Source: Pseudomonas vranovensis DSM 16006
GTDB taxonomy: Bacteria; Pseudomonadota; Gammaproteobacteria; Pseudomonadales; Pseudomonadaceae
Assembly: GCF_000425805.1 (NCBI RefSeq)
Contig: NZ_AUED01000001.1
Coordinates: 186,001 to 250,000 of the forward strand
Reading direction: 5' to 3'
Length of the DNA stretch: 64,000 bases
The notes under the pieces are model-generated. The model was not told where the DNA came from. It was given only the letters and a program-made list of their open reading frames with translations, and did no database searches. Below, piece after piece: positions 1-9,531 of this stretch (its first letter is position 1; each line of letters starts with the position of its first letter). Both the position numbers and the translations under genes were made by a program.

Positions 1-41
1 GAGTTTTTGGACAAGCGCGTTCAACGAAGCGAGGCTTTGCA

Positions 42-1010
42 ATGAAAGCAGTTCTACTCAAATCATTCGGCGGCCCGGAATCGTTCGAGCTGTGCGACGT
101 ACCCAAGCCTGTGCCGCATACAGGGCAAGTCCTGGTCCGGGTACACGCAACGTCCATCAATCCGTTGGATTATCAGGTCCGACGTGGCGATTATTCCGGG
201 TTGGTGCAACTTGCGACCATTACCGGGCACGACGTCTCTGGTGTTGTCGAGGCCGTCGGGCCGGGTGTGACAGCCTTCGCGCCGGGCGATGAAGTCTGGT
301 ACACCCCGCAAATATTCGACGGCCCTGGAAGCTATGCCGAGTACCACGTTGCCGCCGTAAGCATCATCGGGAACAAGCCGCCTTCGCTAAGCCACCTTGA
401 GGCGGCAAGCCTGAGCCTGGTCGGTGGAACGGCGTGGGAAGCCCTGGCCGTGCGCGCGCGGCTCAGCGTTGGGGAAAGCATTCTGGTACACGGCGGCGCG
501 GGAGGCGTCGGCCATGTAGCGATCCAGTTGGCGAAAGCCATGGGTGCGAAGGTTTTCACGACCGTGCGCGAAGCAAACTTCGAGTTCGCACGCCGTATGG
601 GTGCCGATGTGATCATCGACTACGAAAAGGAGGATTACGTCGATGCCATCATGCGGGAAACGGCGGGCCGCGGCGTCGATGTCGTGTTCGACACCGTCGG
701 CGGCAACACATTGTCGCGTAGCCCCGACGCGCTCGCACAGCTTGGCCGCGTTGTCTCGATCGTGGACATTGCTCAGCCACAAAACCTGGTTCAGGCCTGG
801 GGCAAGAACGCGAGTTATCACTTCGTCTTTACCCGGCAGAACCGCGGCAAGCTTGATGAGTTGAGCACGTTGGTCGCGCGCGGTTACCTGCGGCCGCATG
901 TGGGCGCGGTGTATTCGCTTGCCGATATCCCGCTTGCCCATGCCCGGCTGGAAAGTCCCCACAACGGTATTCAAGGCAAAATCGCGATTGCAGTCGAGGC
1001 AACGCCATGA
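42..1010 (+). CDS. Medium-chain NADP-dependent quinone/alkenal oxidoreductase
   Basis: A 322-residue MDR-superfamily oxidoreductase of the quinone-oxidoreductase (Qor/zeta-crystallin) branch, expected to reduce quinones or activated alkenes with NADPH in the cytoplasm. Visible: the GroES-like N-terminal half with [12 protein letters not shown] near residue 65 and the Rossmann motif [18 protein letters not shown] near residue 148. The structural-zinc cysteine cluster of alcohol dehydrogenases is absent, which fits the zinc-free quinone reductase branch. A GAGG sits about 9 bases before the ATG. The stop overlaps the next start by 4 bases (ATGA), so the downstream monooxygenase-like gene is translationally coupled. 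The exact substrate cannot be read from sequence. Confidence 0.85.
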   Translation: MKAVLLKSFGGPESFELCDVPKPVPHTGQVLVRVHATSINPLDYQVRRGDYSGLVQLATITGHDVSGVVEAVGPGVTAFAPGDEVWYTPQIFDGPGSYAEYHVAAVSIIGNKPPSLSHLEAASLSLVGGTAWEALAVRARLSVGESILVHGGAGGVGHVAIQLAKAMGAKVFTTVREANFEFARRMGADVIIDYEKEDYVDAIMRETAGRGVDVVFDTVGGNTLSRSPDALAQLGRVVSIVDIAQPQNLVQAWGKNASYHFVFTRQNRGKLDELSTLVARGYLRPHVGAVYSLADIPLAHARLESPHNGIQGKIAIAVEATP

Positions 1011-1315
1011 TTTATGAAATCGCTCTGCTACCTGTTCATCAGGAGCACATTGAAAGGTTCAAGCGCGCATTTGCCGAAGTCGCACCTTTGCTTGGCCGCG
1101 CAAAAGGTTACCTCGGGCACACGCTGGCGCAAGGAATCGAAACCCCCGAGCGGTTCAACTTGATCGTCCGATGGCAATCCCTCGAGGATCACACGCCGGG
1201 TTTTGAAGCGAGTGAAGACCATCGGCTGTTCATGATGGGTTTACAGGAGTATTTCTCGGAAGAACCGACGGTCTACCACCTTGAGGGAGAAACGCTTGGT
1301 ACAGGCGAGGTGTGA
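1007..1315 (+). CDS. Antibiotic biosynthesis monooxygenase (ABM)-fold protein
   Basis: A 102-residue single-domain protein with the pattern of the ABM/dimeric alpha-beta barrel family: a beta strand ([10 protein letters not shown]), a helix ([16 protein letters not shown]), then [29 protein letters not shown] and FMMGLQEYF. Family members are small cofactor-independent monooxygenases or quinol-modifying enzymes that work as dimers. The ATGA overlap with the upstream quinone reductase suggests a two-gene redox operon, perhaps for quinone or small aromatic turnover; that role is inferred from pairing only. Confidence 0.8.
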   Translation: MIYEIALLPVHQEHIERFKRAFAEVAPLLGRAKGYLGHTLAQGIETPERFNLIVRWQSLEDHTPGFEASEDHRLFMMGLQEYFSEEPTVYHLEGETLGTGEV

Positions 1316-1434
1316 GTTTGAATTGATGCGGCTGTGTTTGAGCGATAGCTGAAGCGATGGGGGCGCGTCGACGGGGCTGCAGCTATCGACCTCTGGCGGT
1401 TATCGGGCGGACCATGAGGCCGACGCCAAAGAGC

Positions 1435-2331
1435 TTATAGGTGTTTCGCTTCCTGCCGCAGGGCATCTATCAGCTGTTCTGCAACGATGCCTTCGACGGC
1501 CCCTTGGCTGGCGCCTGCCTCAAAAGCAGCGAAACACGCCGATGCGTCACCGTCGCAAATACGGTAAACGGCAATGACACTGCCAGGCCCGCAGCCTGTG
1601 TGTCCGCAGAGGGAGTATCCGCCGTCAATTGAACCCTGCATCACACCCAGCCCATAGCCGGGGGTGATCCATGGGCGGCCGGGAATCGGACCGCCCAGTG
1701 TTCGTGCAGCCTGCATTTCCTGGAGCAAGGCCGTGCAGAGAAGGTTGCCCGAGAGGAGCCGATCCAGGAATAGCGCTGCTTGTGAAATCGGGCCGATCAG
1801 CAAGCCATGGTAGACCCAGGCGGGATCATAGTTTGAGCTGCTGCCAAGATGGGTCGTTTGCAACGCTTCGCGCGTTCTGGCCAAGCGGACGCCCGCCAGG
1901 CCCAACGGGATCAGCGCGCGTTGAGTCACTGCTTCATCAAGCGCCAGATCAGTCAGCCGTTCAATAAGCCTGCCGATGAGCAAGTAGCCAACATTCGAGT
2001 AGCGCCAATCGGTTCCGGGGCTGTATCGAAGCCGAGTACCCTCGAGGCGTTGCATCATTTCACTTGCCGGCCAGGCTGACTCACCGTTGGCAACGGCGGC
2101 GTGATACTCCGCAAGTTCGCCATAATCGGCAAGACCTGCCTCATGCCGTAGTAGCTGGCGCAACGTGAAAGGTTGATCAGGCATTGGCTCGTCCAATCCG
2201 ACCCGGCCATCACGCACCAGCGAGAGGGCTGTCGCTGCCAGGACTGTTTTGGTAAAGCTCCACCAGGGGACTATCAGTTCCGATGGGTCAGACGTTCGTG
2301 GCTGACCATTTAATATGAGTGAACTGAGCAT
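1435..2331 (-). CDS. Serine hydrolase, beta-lactamase class C / esterase family
   Basis: A 298-residue penicillin-binding-like serine hydrolase. The nucleophile motif SxxK is SFTK (in PWWSFTKTVLAA), the YxN motif is YSN in WRYSNVGYLLIGRLIE, and the KTG-equivalent is HTG in CGHTGCGPGS. LRQLLRHEAGLADYG is the usual family signature after the nucleophile. The ATG at 2331 is chosen because AAGGAG lies 5 bases upstream; an in-frame start 27 codons earlier lacks such a site. No signal peptide is seen, so it is probably cytoplasmic, an esterase/D-aminopeptidase relative rather than a beta-lactamase. Confidence 0.8.
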   Translation of the reverse strand: MLSSLILNGQPRTSDPSELIVPWWSFTKTVLAATALSLVRDGRVGLDEPMPDQPFTLRQLLRHEAGLADYGELAEYHAAVANGESAWPASEMMQRLEGTRLRYSPGTDWRYSNVGYLLIGRLIERLTDLALDEAVTQRALIPLGLAGVRLARTREALQTTHLGSSSNYDPAWVYHGLLIGPISQAALFLDRLLSGNLLCTALLQEMQAARTLGGPIPGRPWITPGYGLGVMQGSIDGGYSLCGHTGCGPGSVIAVYRICDGDASACFAAFEAGASQGAVEGIVAEQLIDALRQEAKHL

Positions 2332-2424
2332 GGGCTCTCCTTGGCGCGTTGATCGGATCGACAACTCGACAAGATACGCCATTCGCCCTTTTTCGCCGCG
2401 ATCACGACCCAATGATCGAGTCGA

Positions 2425-3408
2425 TTATCGGTTCATACGATCCAGCGTCTGCTCCAGCCCTTCGCGACATTCAGCGACCATGCGTGTCACCAGTTCGGCG
2501 CAGGTCGGGATATCGTCGACCAATCCGATCACTTGGCTGGCACAGATAAGACCGGCCGCGACATCACCCGACTCCAGGCCGTCGAGGCCACGACGGCCGG
2601 ACAACAGATGCTGCAAGTCATCATAGGTCGCGCCACCAGGGCGCTGCTCCAGTGCGACGATTTCCTGTGCGACGGGATTGGTGAAAAAGCGCGCCGTTCG
2701 CTTGAGGGTTCGCTTGATCAGCGTGGTATCGCGCTCTGTCGCTGCCAACAAGGCTGCCTTGACGTCGTCATGGATGGCAGATTCCCGGGTCAGCATGAAG
2801 CGCGTCCCCATATTCACGCCGTCGGCGCCCAGGACAAGCGCTGCCGCCATACTGCGCCCGTTGGCGATACCGCCTGAGGCGATGAAAGGAATCTTCAGCA
2901 CCTTGGCCAGGGCAGGAATCATGATCAGGGCTGGCACATCGTCTTCGCCGCAATGCCCGCCGGCTTCGAAACCATCGATCGAAATTACATCTGCACCATA
3001 GCGCTGTGCCGAAAGGGCATGACGTACCGATGTGCATTTGTGAATGACCTTGATGCCATGCGCCTTCAACTTGGCAATAACGGGCATGGGGTTGTTGCCG
3101 GCCGTCTCGACGATGCGTACATCGCCTTGAATAATGGCGTCGATCCAGCCGTCGTAGTTCACGTCATTGGCGGTCAGTGACAAGGTGAGATTCACGCCGA
3201 AAGGCTTCGAGGTCAGCTCACGGGTGCGCTCGATTTCATCGCGCAGGTCGTCTGGTGTGGGCTGTGTGCGAGCCGTCACCATGCCCAGCGCGCCGGCGTT
3301 CGAGACAGCAGCGGCCAGCTTCGCGCGCCCGACCCATTGCATGCCACCTTCGATGATGGGGTACTGGATGCCCAGCAGTTCGGTGATACGGGTTTTCATG
3401 AGTGTCAT
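2425..3408 (-). CDS. Nitronate monooxygenase / 2-nitropropane dioxygenase family
   Basis: A 327-residue FMN-dependent TIM-barrel protein of the NMO (2-nitropropane dioxygenase) family, which oxidises alkyl nitronates. Signatures: N-terminal LLGIQYPIIEGGMQWVG, AAAVSNAGALGMVTA, central VISIDGFEAGGHCGEDD, the phosphate-binding IPFIASGGIANGRSMAAALVLGADGVNMGTRFM. A second ATG three codons in is an alternative start; neither has a strong ribosome site. The neighbouring minus-strand hydrolase begins 94 bases downstream of its stop and may be co-transcribed. Confidence 0.88.
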   Translation of the reverse strand: MTLMKTRITELLGIQYPIIEGGMQWVGRAKLAAAVSNAGALGMVTARTQPTPDDLRDEIERTRELTSKPFGVNLTLSLTANDVNYDGWIDAIIQGDVRIVETAGNNPMPVIAKLKAHGIKVIHKCTSVRHALSAQRYGADVISIDGFEAGGHCGEDDVPALIMIPALAKVLKIPFIASGGIANGRSMAAALVLGADGVNMGTRFMLTRESAIHDDVKAALLAATERDTTLIKRTLKRTARFFTNPVAQEIVALEQRPGGATYDDLQHLLSGRRGLDGLESGDVAAGLICASQVIGLVDDIPTCAELVTRMVAECREGLEQTLDRMNR

Positions 3409-3453
3409 GTAACGACTCTGCTGTCGGGGGAGGGTGTAAGCGTGCAGGGTGGG

Positions 3454-3639
3454 TCAGTCGCGCCCGGCAAAATCGGGATTGCGCTTCTCAACGAACGCCT
3501 TGACGCCTTTCTTCAGCTTCAAAACTATCGCGAATGACTTTATGGCAGGAGCTACCCGGTTCGGGGGGGCTCCAGAGCGTTGTGCAGAGCCAAAAAACAG
3601 CGGTGGAATGGAGGGTTGAATGTCGCTCAAAGCGGTCAT
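3454..3639 (-). pseudogene. Enoyl-CoA hydratase C-terminal remnant
   Basis: A short 61-codon frame whose last 19 residues (KKGVKAFVEKRNPDFAGRD) look like the C-terminus of crotonase-family enoyl-CoA hydratases, which typically end in a GVKAFLEKR-x-P-x-F pattern. The first 40 residues are proline-rich and do not resemble a crotonase fold; the roughly 240 residues of the catalytic domain are missing. I read this as a residue of a deleted gene behind the nitronate monooxygenase. The rest of 3409-3825 holds no other coding signal I can support. Confidence 0.5.
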
Positions 3640-3825
3640 TGAAATCTGTCTCTCGGATGTTTGACATTAAAGTCAGGTTTAACGTTGACGTTTTTTCAGC
3701 GATCTCAAAGGCTTGCTCTGGCGAATCTCGACTGGCGTGACGGCGTGGAGTATCAAGGCGCAGGAGGTGCCCAGTGAAATTTTCCGGTCGATGCCATCAC
3801 GCTGATCCAAGCACCTGGAGAGAGA

Positions 3826-4631
3826 TTGAAACTCGCCAGCGCCGTTTTAACAGGATTGCTGTTCAGCTCTGTTGCCAGCCATGTGTTGGCGGGGACGCCT
3901 GAAATTCCCAGCCCTACGGATACAAAGATAATCGCAGGCCACCCAGTACCCGTCGTCAAGGGTGGCCTGTACGATCGTTATCGCTCGAATCCTCCCTCGT
4001 CAGTGATTGCAGCAGAACTACCCGGCGTCGATTTGAGCTGTTCAACGGATTGGAAAAACACAAGGTCGACATTGGCCTTGAGTCGTACTCCCCAAACTTC
4101 TACTACCCGAACAGCCGAGTAACGGCAGTTTACGGCCGACCTGGACGCACTCCGGGCAATGATGCCGCCCGAAGTGTTGGCAGCTGTGCAGCTCCTGCCA
4201 ATACAGAGCGTGCAAGGGTTCGCGGTGTCATCGGTTACAACCTGCCGAAATGGCTGACCGGTATAGACCGTAAAGAGGATGCTCACTCTGTGGTCTATGA
4301 CATCACCGACAGCCAGACCGGAAAAGTCGACGTGTCCTTCAAAGCCAAGAAGATCGACGAGCGCTCTCACGTTGTCGATATCGTCACCAGCAGCTTCACT
4401 AACCTCGACCACCTGGGCCAACTGGCCTATGGGTATGCTGTTTCCCGCCAGCTCAGTCACGGCTACAGCCGGGGTGTGGATTCGGCTACGCTCACACTGG
4501 GCGACGGCAGCCTGGCGAAATACCTCCGCGCCTTGAAGCTTGGAAAAATGATGAAGTACGAATATGTACCGGCGTTCCAAAGTGCACTCTACGCGCCAAA
4601 ACCGCTCGCCTCCCTGCTTGAGGCGCGCTGA
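3826..4631 (+). pseudogene. Frame-disrupted secreted hypothetical protein
   Basis: Starts with a good signal peptide (MKLASAVLTGLLFSSVASHVLA, cleavage near AGTPE). The protein-like reading then moves between two frames: frame of 3826 up to about 4020, the next frame for ELFNGLEKHKVDIGLESY (about 4035-4090), back to the first frame for DLDALRAMMPPEVLAAVQLL (about 4135-4195), and again the other frame from YNLPKWLTGIDRKEDAHS to the stop at 4631. Both frames contain stops or implausible stretches where the other looks coding. I do not recognise the family. A broken periplasmic or surface protein is likely; sequencing error is the alternative. Confidence 0.5.
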
Positions 4632-5004
4632 TACAGGCCAAATCCATCAGGTCGTGCCTGATGAAAAATCAGGGTTGTGGTCAGTTGAACTATTGAAAAT
4701 TGCACGCTGAAAACCTGCTCGGGTGTCACGCGCGCAATGTCTGCAGCGAACGCCAATCGGTTCGCTCTCGAAAGAGACCAGGCAATTGCAGGGGCGGATA
4801 AAAATCCTGCCCCTGCCTTTTACACAGTCACTGAATCGATGCGTTTCAGAGTTGGTTCAATGCCCAGCAGCTGGGCTCCGCTCCTGGCCGATAGTTGCCC
4901 CTCGCGTTGTTCGCCTTACATCATCGGTGGTCTTTTTGAACGCTGCCGTCCGGGCATTCAGGCTTCCCCGACGAGCAAGCAGCCCGCCCCTGTTGCAACG
5001 CTCC
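4632..5004. other. Intergenic stretch, no gene supported
   Basis: Lies between the disrupted gene above and a convergent conserved gene. A small inverted repeat (ATCAGG-TCGTG-CCTGAT, 4647-4663) follows the upstream stop and could be a weak terminator. The open frames crossing this stretch have no ribosome site and composition typical of chance frames in GC-rich DNA. Confidence 0.4.
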
Positions 5005-5394
5005 TTATTCTTCCATCTCAAGCTGCGGGTTGTAGTACTTAGTCGCATCCGGCGTAAAGGTCACCACCATCCCGGTGCGCGAGCAGTTGAGGGTCAGTTC
5101 GTTACTGGTATCAATGCGCAGGTCTTCGCCGCGCAGGCCCTGCCATTGGGCGAGGTATTTCAGCGAGCCGTATTTTTCACGCTTTTTCAGCGTGCGTTCG
5201 ACACCGCCTTTCCAGCCCAGCACAGGCAGTTCGCCGGCGAGGCAGCGTTGGGCGATTTCCGGGTGCTTGAGGGCGCGTTCACGGCCGATTTCCCAGCAAC
5301 GGATCAGGCCGTTGTCGGGGCCTTGCCAAGTGTCGGTCCAGGTGAGGGTGGGGCGGGGTGCGACGTGGATCGGTCGGTGGACGATGGTGGACAT
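5005..5394 (-). CDS. Conserved hypothetical protein (129 aa)
   Basis: A 129-residue soluble protein with no signal peptide and an acidic tail (PQLEMEE). The ATG at 5394 has GGGAGG just upstream; the longer open frame to 5664 is low quality before this point. I do not recognise the family. Visible features are a basic stretch (RTLKKREKYG), an aromatic-rich middle (LKYLAQWQGL) and a beta-strand-like C-terminus (LTLNCSRTGMVVTFTP). Strand and spacing suggest a monocistronic gene. Confidence 0.65.
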   Translation of the reverse strand: MSTIVHRPIHVAPRPTLTWTDTWQGPDNGLIRCWEIGRERALKHPEIAQRCLAGELPVLGWKGGVERTLKKREKYGSLKYLAQWQGLRGEDLRIDTSNELTLNCSRTGMVVTFTPDATKYYNPQLEMEE

Positions 5395-5584
5395 GCAGCC
5401 TCCCTGGCTAGTTTTTTGTAGGACAACACGGGTTTTGGAGTGTGATGCTACTAATTGGCCATCATTGGTGTCCAGTGCCGGGAGATGGGCGGGCGCCTGC
5501 ACGGTTGGAGGGGGCTGGATTACGACCGCTTTGCGGCCGATCGCAGGCTGGGGGTGATGACCCCAGCGGATGGGGTCATCAGGC

Positions 5585-6643
5585 TTAAGGTTTCGCCGCG
5601 TCGTCCAGGCTGGCCATGTCGATGACGAAGCGGTAGCGCACATCCGAGCGTTCCATGCGCTCAAAGGCTTCGTTGATCTGGTCCATGCGGATCATTTCAC
5701 AGTCCGGAAGGATGTTTTTGCGGGCGCAGAAGTCGAGCATTTCCTGGGTTTCGGCGATGCCACCAATGGGCGAGCCGGCCAGCCGTCGGCGGCCAAGGAT
5801 AAAGGGCACGGTGAGTTGTTCGTCGATGGGGCCGACCTGGCCGACGATCACCAACGTGGCGTCGACGTCCAGCAAGGCCATGTACGGCGATACGTCGTGG
5901 CGCACGGGGATGGTGTCGATGATCAGGTCGAAGCTCGAACGGGCAGCGGCCATTGCCTTGGCGTCGGTCGATACCAGCAGGTTGTCGGCGCCCAGCTCCA
6001 GGGCGTCGGCGAGTTTGTCCGGGGTGCGGCTGAGTACGGTGACGAAGGCGCCCAGCCCGGCTGCCAGTTTCACCGCCATGTGGCCCAGGCCACCCAGGCC
6101 GATCACCGCCACGCGGCTGCCGGGACCGACGTTCCAGGTGCGCAGGGGGGAGTAGGTGGTGATACCGGCGCACAGCAGCGGGGCCGCTTTGGCCAGGTCC
6201 AGGCCGTCAGGTACGCGCAGCACGAATTCTTCACGCACGACCAGGTGCTTGGAGTAACCGCCGTAGGTGGGCTCTTTGCTGATGCGGTCCAGGCCGTTGT
6301 AGGTCTGGGTGTTGTTCTCGCGGCACAGTTGTTCTTCGCCTTTGCGGCACTGGTCGCACTGTTGGCAGGAATCGACCATGCAGCCCACAGCCACGGTATC
6401 GCCAACTTTATAGCGGGTAACGGCGCTGCCAATGTCGGTTACCCGGCCGATGATTTCGTGGCCGGGGACGATCGGGTAGCGGCTGAAGCCCCAGTCATCC
6501 CGGGCCTGGTGCAGGTCGGAGTGGCACACGCCGCAGTAGAGGATCTGCATGGCGACGTCGTTGGGACGCAGGCTGCGGCGCTGGAAGGTGAAGGGCGCCA
6601 GTGGCGCCTGCGGGGTTTGTGCTGCATAGCCGATGGTGAGCAT
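5585..6643 (-). CDS. Zinc-dependent NAD(P) alcohol/aldehyde dehydrogenase, YahK type
   Basis: A 352-residue cinnamyl-alcohol-dehydrogenase-family enzyme resembling E. coli YahK, an NADPH-preferring aldehyde reductase. Catalytic zinc ligands are visible in YCGVCHSDLHQARDDWG and VPGHEIIGRVTDIG, the structural zinc set in CMVDSCQQCDQCRKGEEQLC, and the Rossmann motif in VAVIGLGGLGHMAVKLAAGLG. The ATG at 6643 is preferred over a GTG three codons earlier because AAGAGG lies 8 bases before it. Confidence 0.9.
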   Translation of the reverse strand: MLTIGYAAQTPQAPLAPFTFQRRSLRPNDVAMQILYCGVCHSDLHQARDDWGFSRYPIVPGHEIIGRVTDIGSAVTRYKVGDTVAVGCMVDSCQQCDQCRKGEEQLCRENNTQTYNGLDRISKEPTYGGYSKHLVVREEFVLRVPDGLDLAKAAPLLCAGITTYSPLRTWNVGPGSRVAVIGLGGLGHMAVKLAAGLGAFVTVLSRTPDKLADALELGADNLLVSTDAKAMAAARSSFDLIIDTIPVRHDVSPYMALLDVDATLVIVGQVGPIDEQLTVPFILGRRRLAGSPIGGIAETQEMLDFCARKNILPDCEMIRMDQINEAFERMERSDVRYRFVIDMASLDDAAKP

Positions 6644-6702
6644 GGGGGGCACCTCTTGGCAGAAGAGTCAGTCAATGACTATAGCCATCCGTGGTGCATC
6701 CG

Positions 6703-6740
6703 CCTGTAGCCGCTGCCGTCAGGCAGCGACTACAGGTTTT
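6703..6740. repeat. Palindromic REP-like element with T-run
   Basis: CCTGTAGCCGCTGCC and GGCAGCGACTACAGG form an imperfect 15-bp inverted repeat around a 4-base loop, followed by GTTTTTC on the plus strand. It lies between two minus-strand genes. It has the look of a Pseudomonas REP/BIME unit; a terminator role on the plus strand is possible but no plus-strand gene needs it. Confidence 0.6.
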
Positions 6741-7295
6741 TCAGCGTTGCGCCAGCCAATGGTCATGCAAGGCCCGCGCAGCCGGTTCGATGGCTGCCAC
6801 GCGCTGGCGATGCAGCACCACGTCGAAATCCACCGGCAGTTCGTAGTTGTCCTGCTCGGCGCAGTCAGTGATCAGTTGCAGGCGGCCTGCCATTGGCTCG
6901 GCCAGTGCCGGCCAGTTGCCGACCGCCACGCCACGCACGTAGCCAAAGCACCATTCTTCAGCCAGGATCAGGGGTTGGCCGCGATGTTCGGTTTGTTCGA
7001 AGCGCGCCTTGAATGCCTCGGGTGCGGTAGCGAGCTGGGTGGCCAGGGTGTTGAGGTGGCGCACGCACAGGTCGATGAAGCGGCGGCATTCTTCGGGCTT
7101 TTGCCATTCCGGGGTGCTGCCGCCCCAAATGGCCGGGAACCACTCGGCGATATCCACCTGCGCAGAGCTCGACACCAGTGCCGTGAAGTAGCCGTCGAGC
7201 TCGGAAGGGTTGAGCACGGAGTGGTCGTCGCCATACTTGAGCAAGGTGTCTTCGATGAACTCGAACTCGCTGGGGGTCAGGGGTTGGGCGTGCAT
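6741..7295 (-). CDS. UPF0149 / YecA-YgfB family protein
   Basis: A 184-residue protein with the UPF0149 signature: a short N-terminal helix, LNPSELDGYFTALVSS near residue 28, then PAIWGG, and LAEEWCFGYVRGVAVGNWPAL near residue 110. The long form of this family often carries a C-terminal SEC-C zinc motif, which is absent here. Function is not established; members are soluble all-helical proteins. Confidence 0.85.
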   Translation of the reverse strand: MHAQPLTPSEFEFIEDTLLKYGDDHSVLNPSELDGYFTALVSSSAQVDIAEWFPAIWGGSTPEWQKPEECRRFIDLCVRHLNTLATQLATAPEAFKARFEQTEHRGQPLILAEEWCFGYVRGVAVGNWPALAEPMAGRLQLITDCAEQDNYELPVDFDVVLHRQRVAAIEPAARALHDHWLAQR

Positions 7296-7459
7296 GAACA
7301 GGATCCTTGGCGAGGTGAGCGGGAAAAAAAGCGGGGAGGATGGCGCGTTGCGGCGAATTTTTCCAGTCCGGCGTGAAGTGGGCGGTCACTTGCCGGCCAT
7401 TGACGCCACGGCTGCTGCTGGGCGAGCCTTGGCGGCTCACTCAAGACGAGGTGCTAGGG

Positions 7460-8011
7460 ATGTTGATCAAGCCTAACCAGGCCACTCTGCTGGTCATAGA
7501 TGTGCAGGACAAGCTCATTGGTGCGGTCAGCGACCCGACCGGCACCCTGGCCCGCACTCGCTGGCTGCTGGCCGCTACGCATGCGCTGGGCGTACCCACG
7601 GTGTTTTCCGAGCAGTACCCCAAGGGGCTGGGCCACACCGTTGCGGCGCTGATCGAGGCCTCGCCCGCTGCCGAGGTGGTGGAAAAATTGCACTTCTCCT
7701 GTGTTGCCGCCAACTGCCTGCCGGCCTCGCTATTGGCCCGGGAGCAAGTGATCGTCTGCGGTATGGAGACCCATGTGTGCGTGCTGCAGACTGTGCTTGG
7801 CCTGCGAGAGCTGGGCAAGCAGGTGTTCGTGGTCGAAGATGCCTGTGACAGCCGCACCAGCGCTAGCAAGGTTGCGGGCATCGGCCGCATGCGCGATGCA
7901 GGGGCGCAAATCGTTACCCGCGAGATGGTGGTATTCGAACTGATGGGAAGTTCCAGTCACGAGCAGTTCCGGCATATCAGCAAAACCTACATCGTACCGG
8001 GAGACAGTTGA
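7460..8011 (+). CDS. Isochorismatase-family cysteine hydrolase
   Basis: A 183-residue YcaC-like member of the isochorismatase/cysteine hydrolase superfamily. The catalytic triad is visible: Asp in LLVIDVQDKL (near residue 13), Lys in VVEKLHFSC, and Cys in VIVCGMETHVCVLQTV. GlyAsp-rich DACDSRTSAS is also typical. The ATG at 7460 is chosen because the conserved core starts right after it and GAGGTG lies upstream; the open frame runs further up without plausible coding. Substrate unknown; likely a small amide or vinyl ether. Confidence 0.88.
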   Translation: MLIKPNQATLLVIDVQDKLIGAVSDPTGTLARTRWLLAATHALGVPTVFSEQYPKGLGHTVAALIEASPAAEVVEKLHFSCVAANCLPASLLAREQVIVCGMETHVCVLQTVLGLRELGKQVFVVEDACDSRTSASKVAGIGRMRDAGAQIVTREMVVFELMGSSSHEQFRHISKTYIVPGDS

Positions 8012-8125
8012 GCGCCTGCAGTGAACCGCGTGCGGGATAGAGCGTCAAGCCGATGAACGGGTTCCGAATGCCAGTGCGCAGTAATGCAAGATCTACTGTC
8101 CCCTCATTCAAAGGGGGCCGTCACC

Positions 8126-9002
8126 ATGAAGTGCTGGTACACCAACAGTCGTTTCGGGTTTTAAGCAATTCGCTCGCCACCCCGGCGGACATGAAATATG
8201 GCTGCCGGGTGGTCAACTACAAGGGCACGTTGTTCTGTTCCTATATTGCAGATGGCGAGGATGAGCACGTCAGTTTCATTACCAAGCCCTCTGCCGCCTC
8301 CTGGAGTGCCCCGGTTGAGATCGGCATCGAAAGCCTTTCCGGACCGCCCGCCATTTTTGTGTTCAACAATAAACTGTATGTGCTGTGCAGTGGTCAGCAC
8401 CATCCTCGCGAGCTGAGCGTTTCAGCCAAACTTGGCGAATATGATGATCTCAGTGGAGGCTTCAACGCGATCGATTTCCCTATACAGTTCAGTGGCGGGC
8501 CCAGTGTGGTGGAGCACAACGGGGGCTCTATATGTTCTACACGGTGCCAGGCACCACCACAGTGTTGTGGAAAACCACGCGCGACATGCTGACGTGGAGT
8601 GAAGCGAAGACCCTCAAGATGGACAGCACGCTCGAGCTTTCCTGCACGCTCGATCCGGTGGCCATCAGTTATCAGGGGCTGATTCATATCGTGGCCAATA
8701 ATGAACTCGGAAAGGGATCACTCTTGTTGAGGTTTGATGGCGACGCTGCCTGGACGCGCGCCAAGTCATTTATCGGACAGGACTATTCAAGTTCCCCGGG
8801 GATGGCGATTCACAATGGTTTGTTGAAGCTGGTGTTCAGTGGCTGGAAAGGAAACCTGGGAAGCAGGGCGCTCGATCTCTTTTGCTACGACGGCAACGTG
8901 GTCAGTGAGCCGGATACCAGTTTGGCCCTGGGGGCGAAGTTTCAGGTATCCATGGCGGTTCAGGACGGTGTGTTGTGCGTGCTGTACCACGGTCAGGGTT
9001 GA
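8126..9002 (+). pseudogene. Beta-propeller/lectin-like protein, frame-interrupted
   Basis: Two overlapping frames make one protein of about 290 residues rich in beta-repeats such as YGCRVVNYKGTLFCSYIAD, GPPAIFVFNNKLYVLCSG, PVAISYQGLIHIVANNE and SPGMAIHNGLLKLVFSG, with spacing like the blades of sialidase- or fucolectin-type propellers. The frame breaks at G5 (8521-8525): adding one G joins EHNG to GLYMFYTVPG. The most plausible start is ATG 8126, with AAGGGGG upstream, but using it requires one more T in T4 (8159-8162). Otherwise ATG 8053 is open through that point. No signal peptide. Immediately upstream of the CdtB-like locus; could be its carbohydrate-binding partner (inference). Confidence 0.55.
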
Positions 9003-9046
9003 GCTGTATCCCGCCGAGCAGTTGTCTTCTTCCAAGGACTCGTGCC

Positions 9047-9531
9047 ATGCCACTGAATCAGGATATTCGACACTACATTGACCATTTGTTGATTGCCGGG
9101 CTGCCTGCCGACTCCTTGGCAACGCAGCTTGATTTTATTATTGGAGAGATTGTCGAGTTGCTCGTTCGCTCGCCGGAGGAGGCACCCCCACCAGCGCGTA
9201 TCTGGCCAGCCGGATGTCTTCGCTGTTCATGCGCAGCAGTAACCAGACGCTGCAGGCGGGGTATGCCAGCGCCTTCACCCGCCTGCTCCAGCGGCTTTGC
9301 AACGAGCAGCGTGTGATCCTCGCCATTGCCCGCGCACCGCGGGCTCCAAGCCTGGCGGTGCTGCTTTCGCTCTACCCTATCCATCATGCCTTGTTGATGA
9401 ATGGACTGCGCAGCCAGGAAGGGCCCCATACGCTCGACGCGTTTGACGCGCTGCGCATGTTGCAGATCATCGTTGGGGGCGGCCATTGGGCCCTGGCATG
9501 CCCATATACGTTTGAATGGAGCGGTACGTGA
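9047..9531 (+). pseudogene. Helical protein of unknown family, frame-interrupted
   Basis: Starts MPLNQDIRHYIDHLLIAGLP and would be about 161 residues if one C is added to C5 at 9185-9189, joining RSPEEAPP to TSAYLASRMSSLFMRSSNQ. Almost entirely predicted helix (SAFTRLLQRLCNEQRVILAIARA; FDALRMLQIIVGG). I do not recognise it. Its stop overlaps a GTG that could start the CdtB-like gene (4-base GTGA), which argues that the two are one operon and act together. Confidence 0.5.

Noticed and set aside
4723..5421. 232-codon plus-strand frame in the 4.7-5.4 kb region
   Set aside because: Mostly antisense to the conserved 129-residue gene and without a ribosome site or recognisable domain.
5570..6709. 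379-codon plus-strand frame opposite the alcohol dehydrogenase
   Set aside because: Shadow of the clear YahK-type gene on the other strand; composition is Gly/Val/His-rich as typical for antisense frames.
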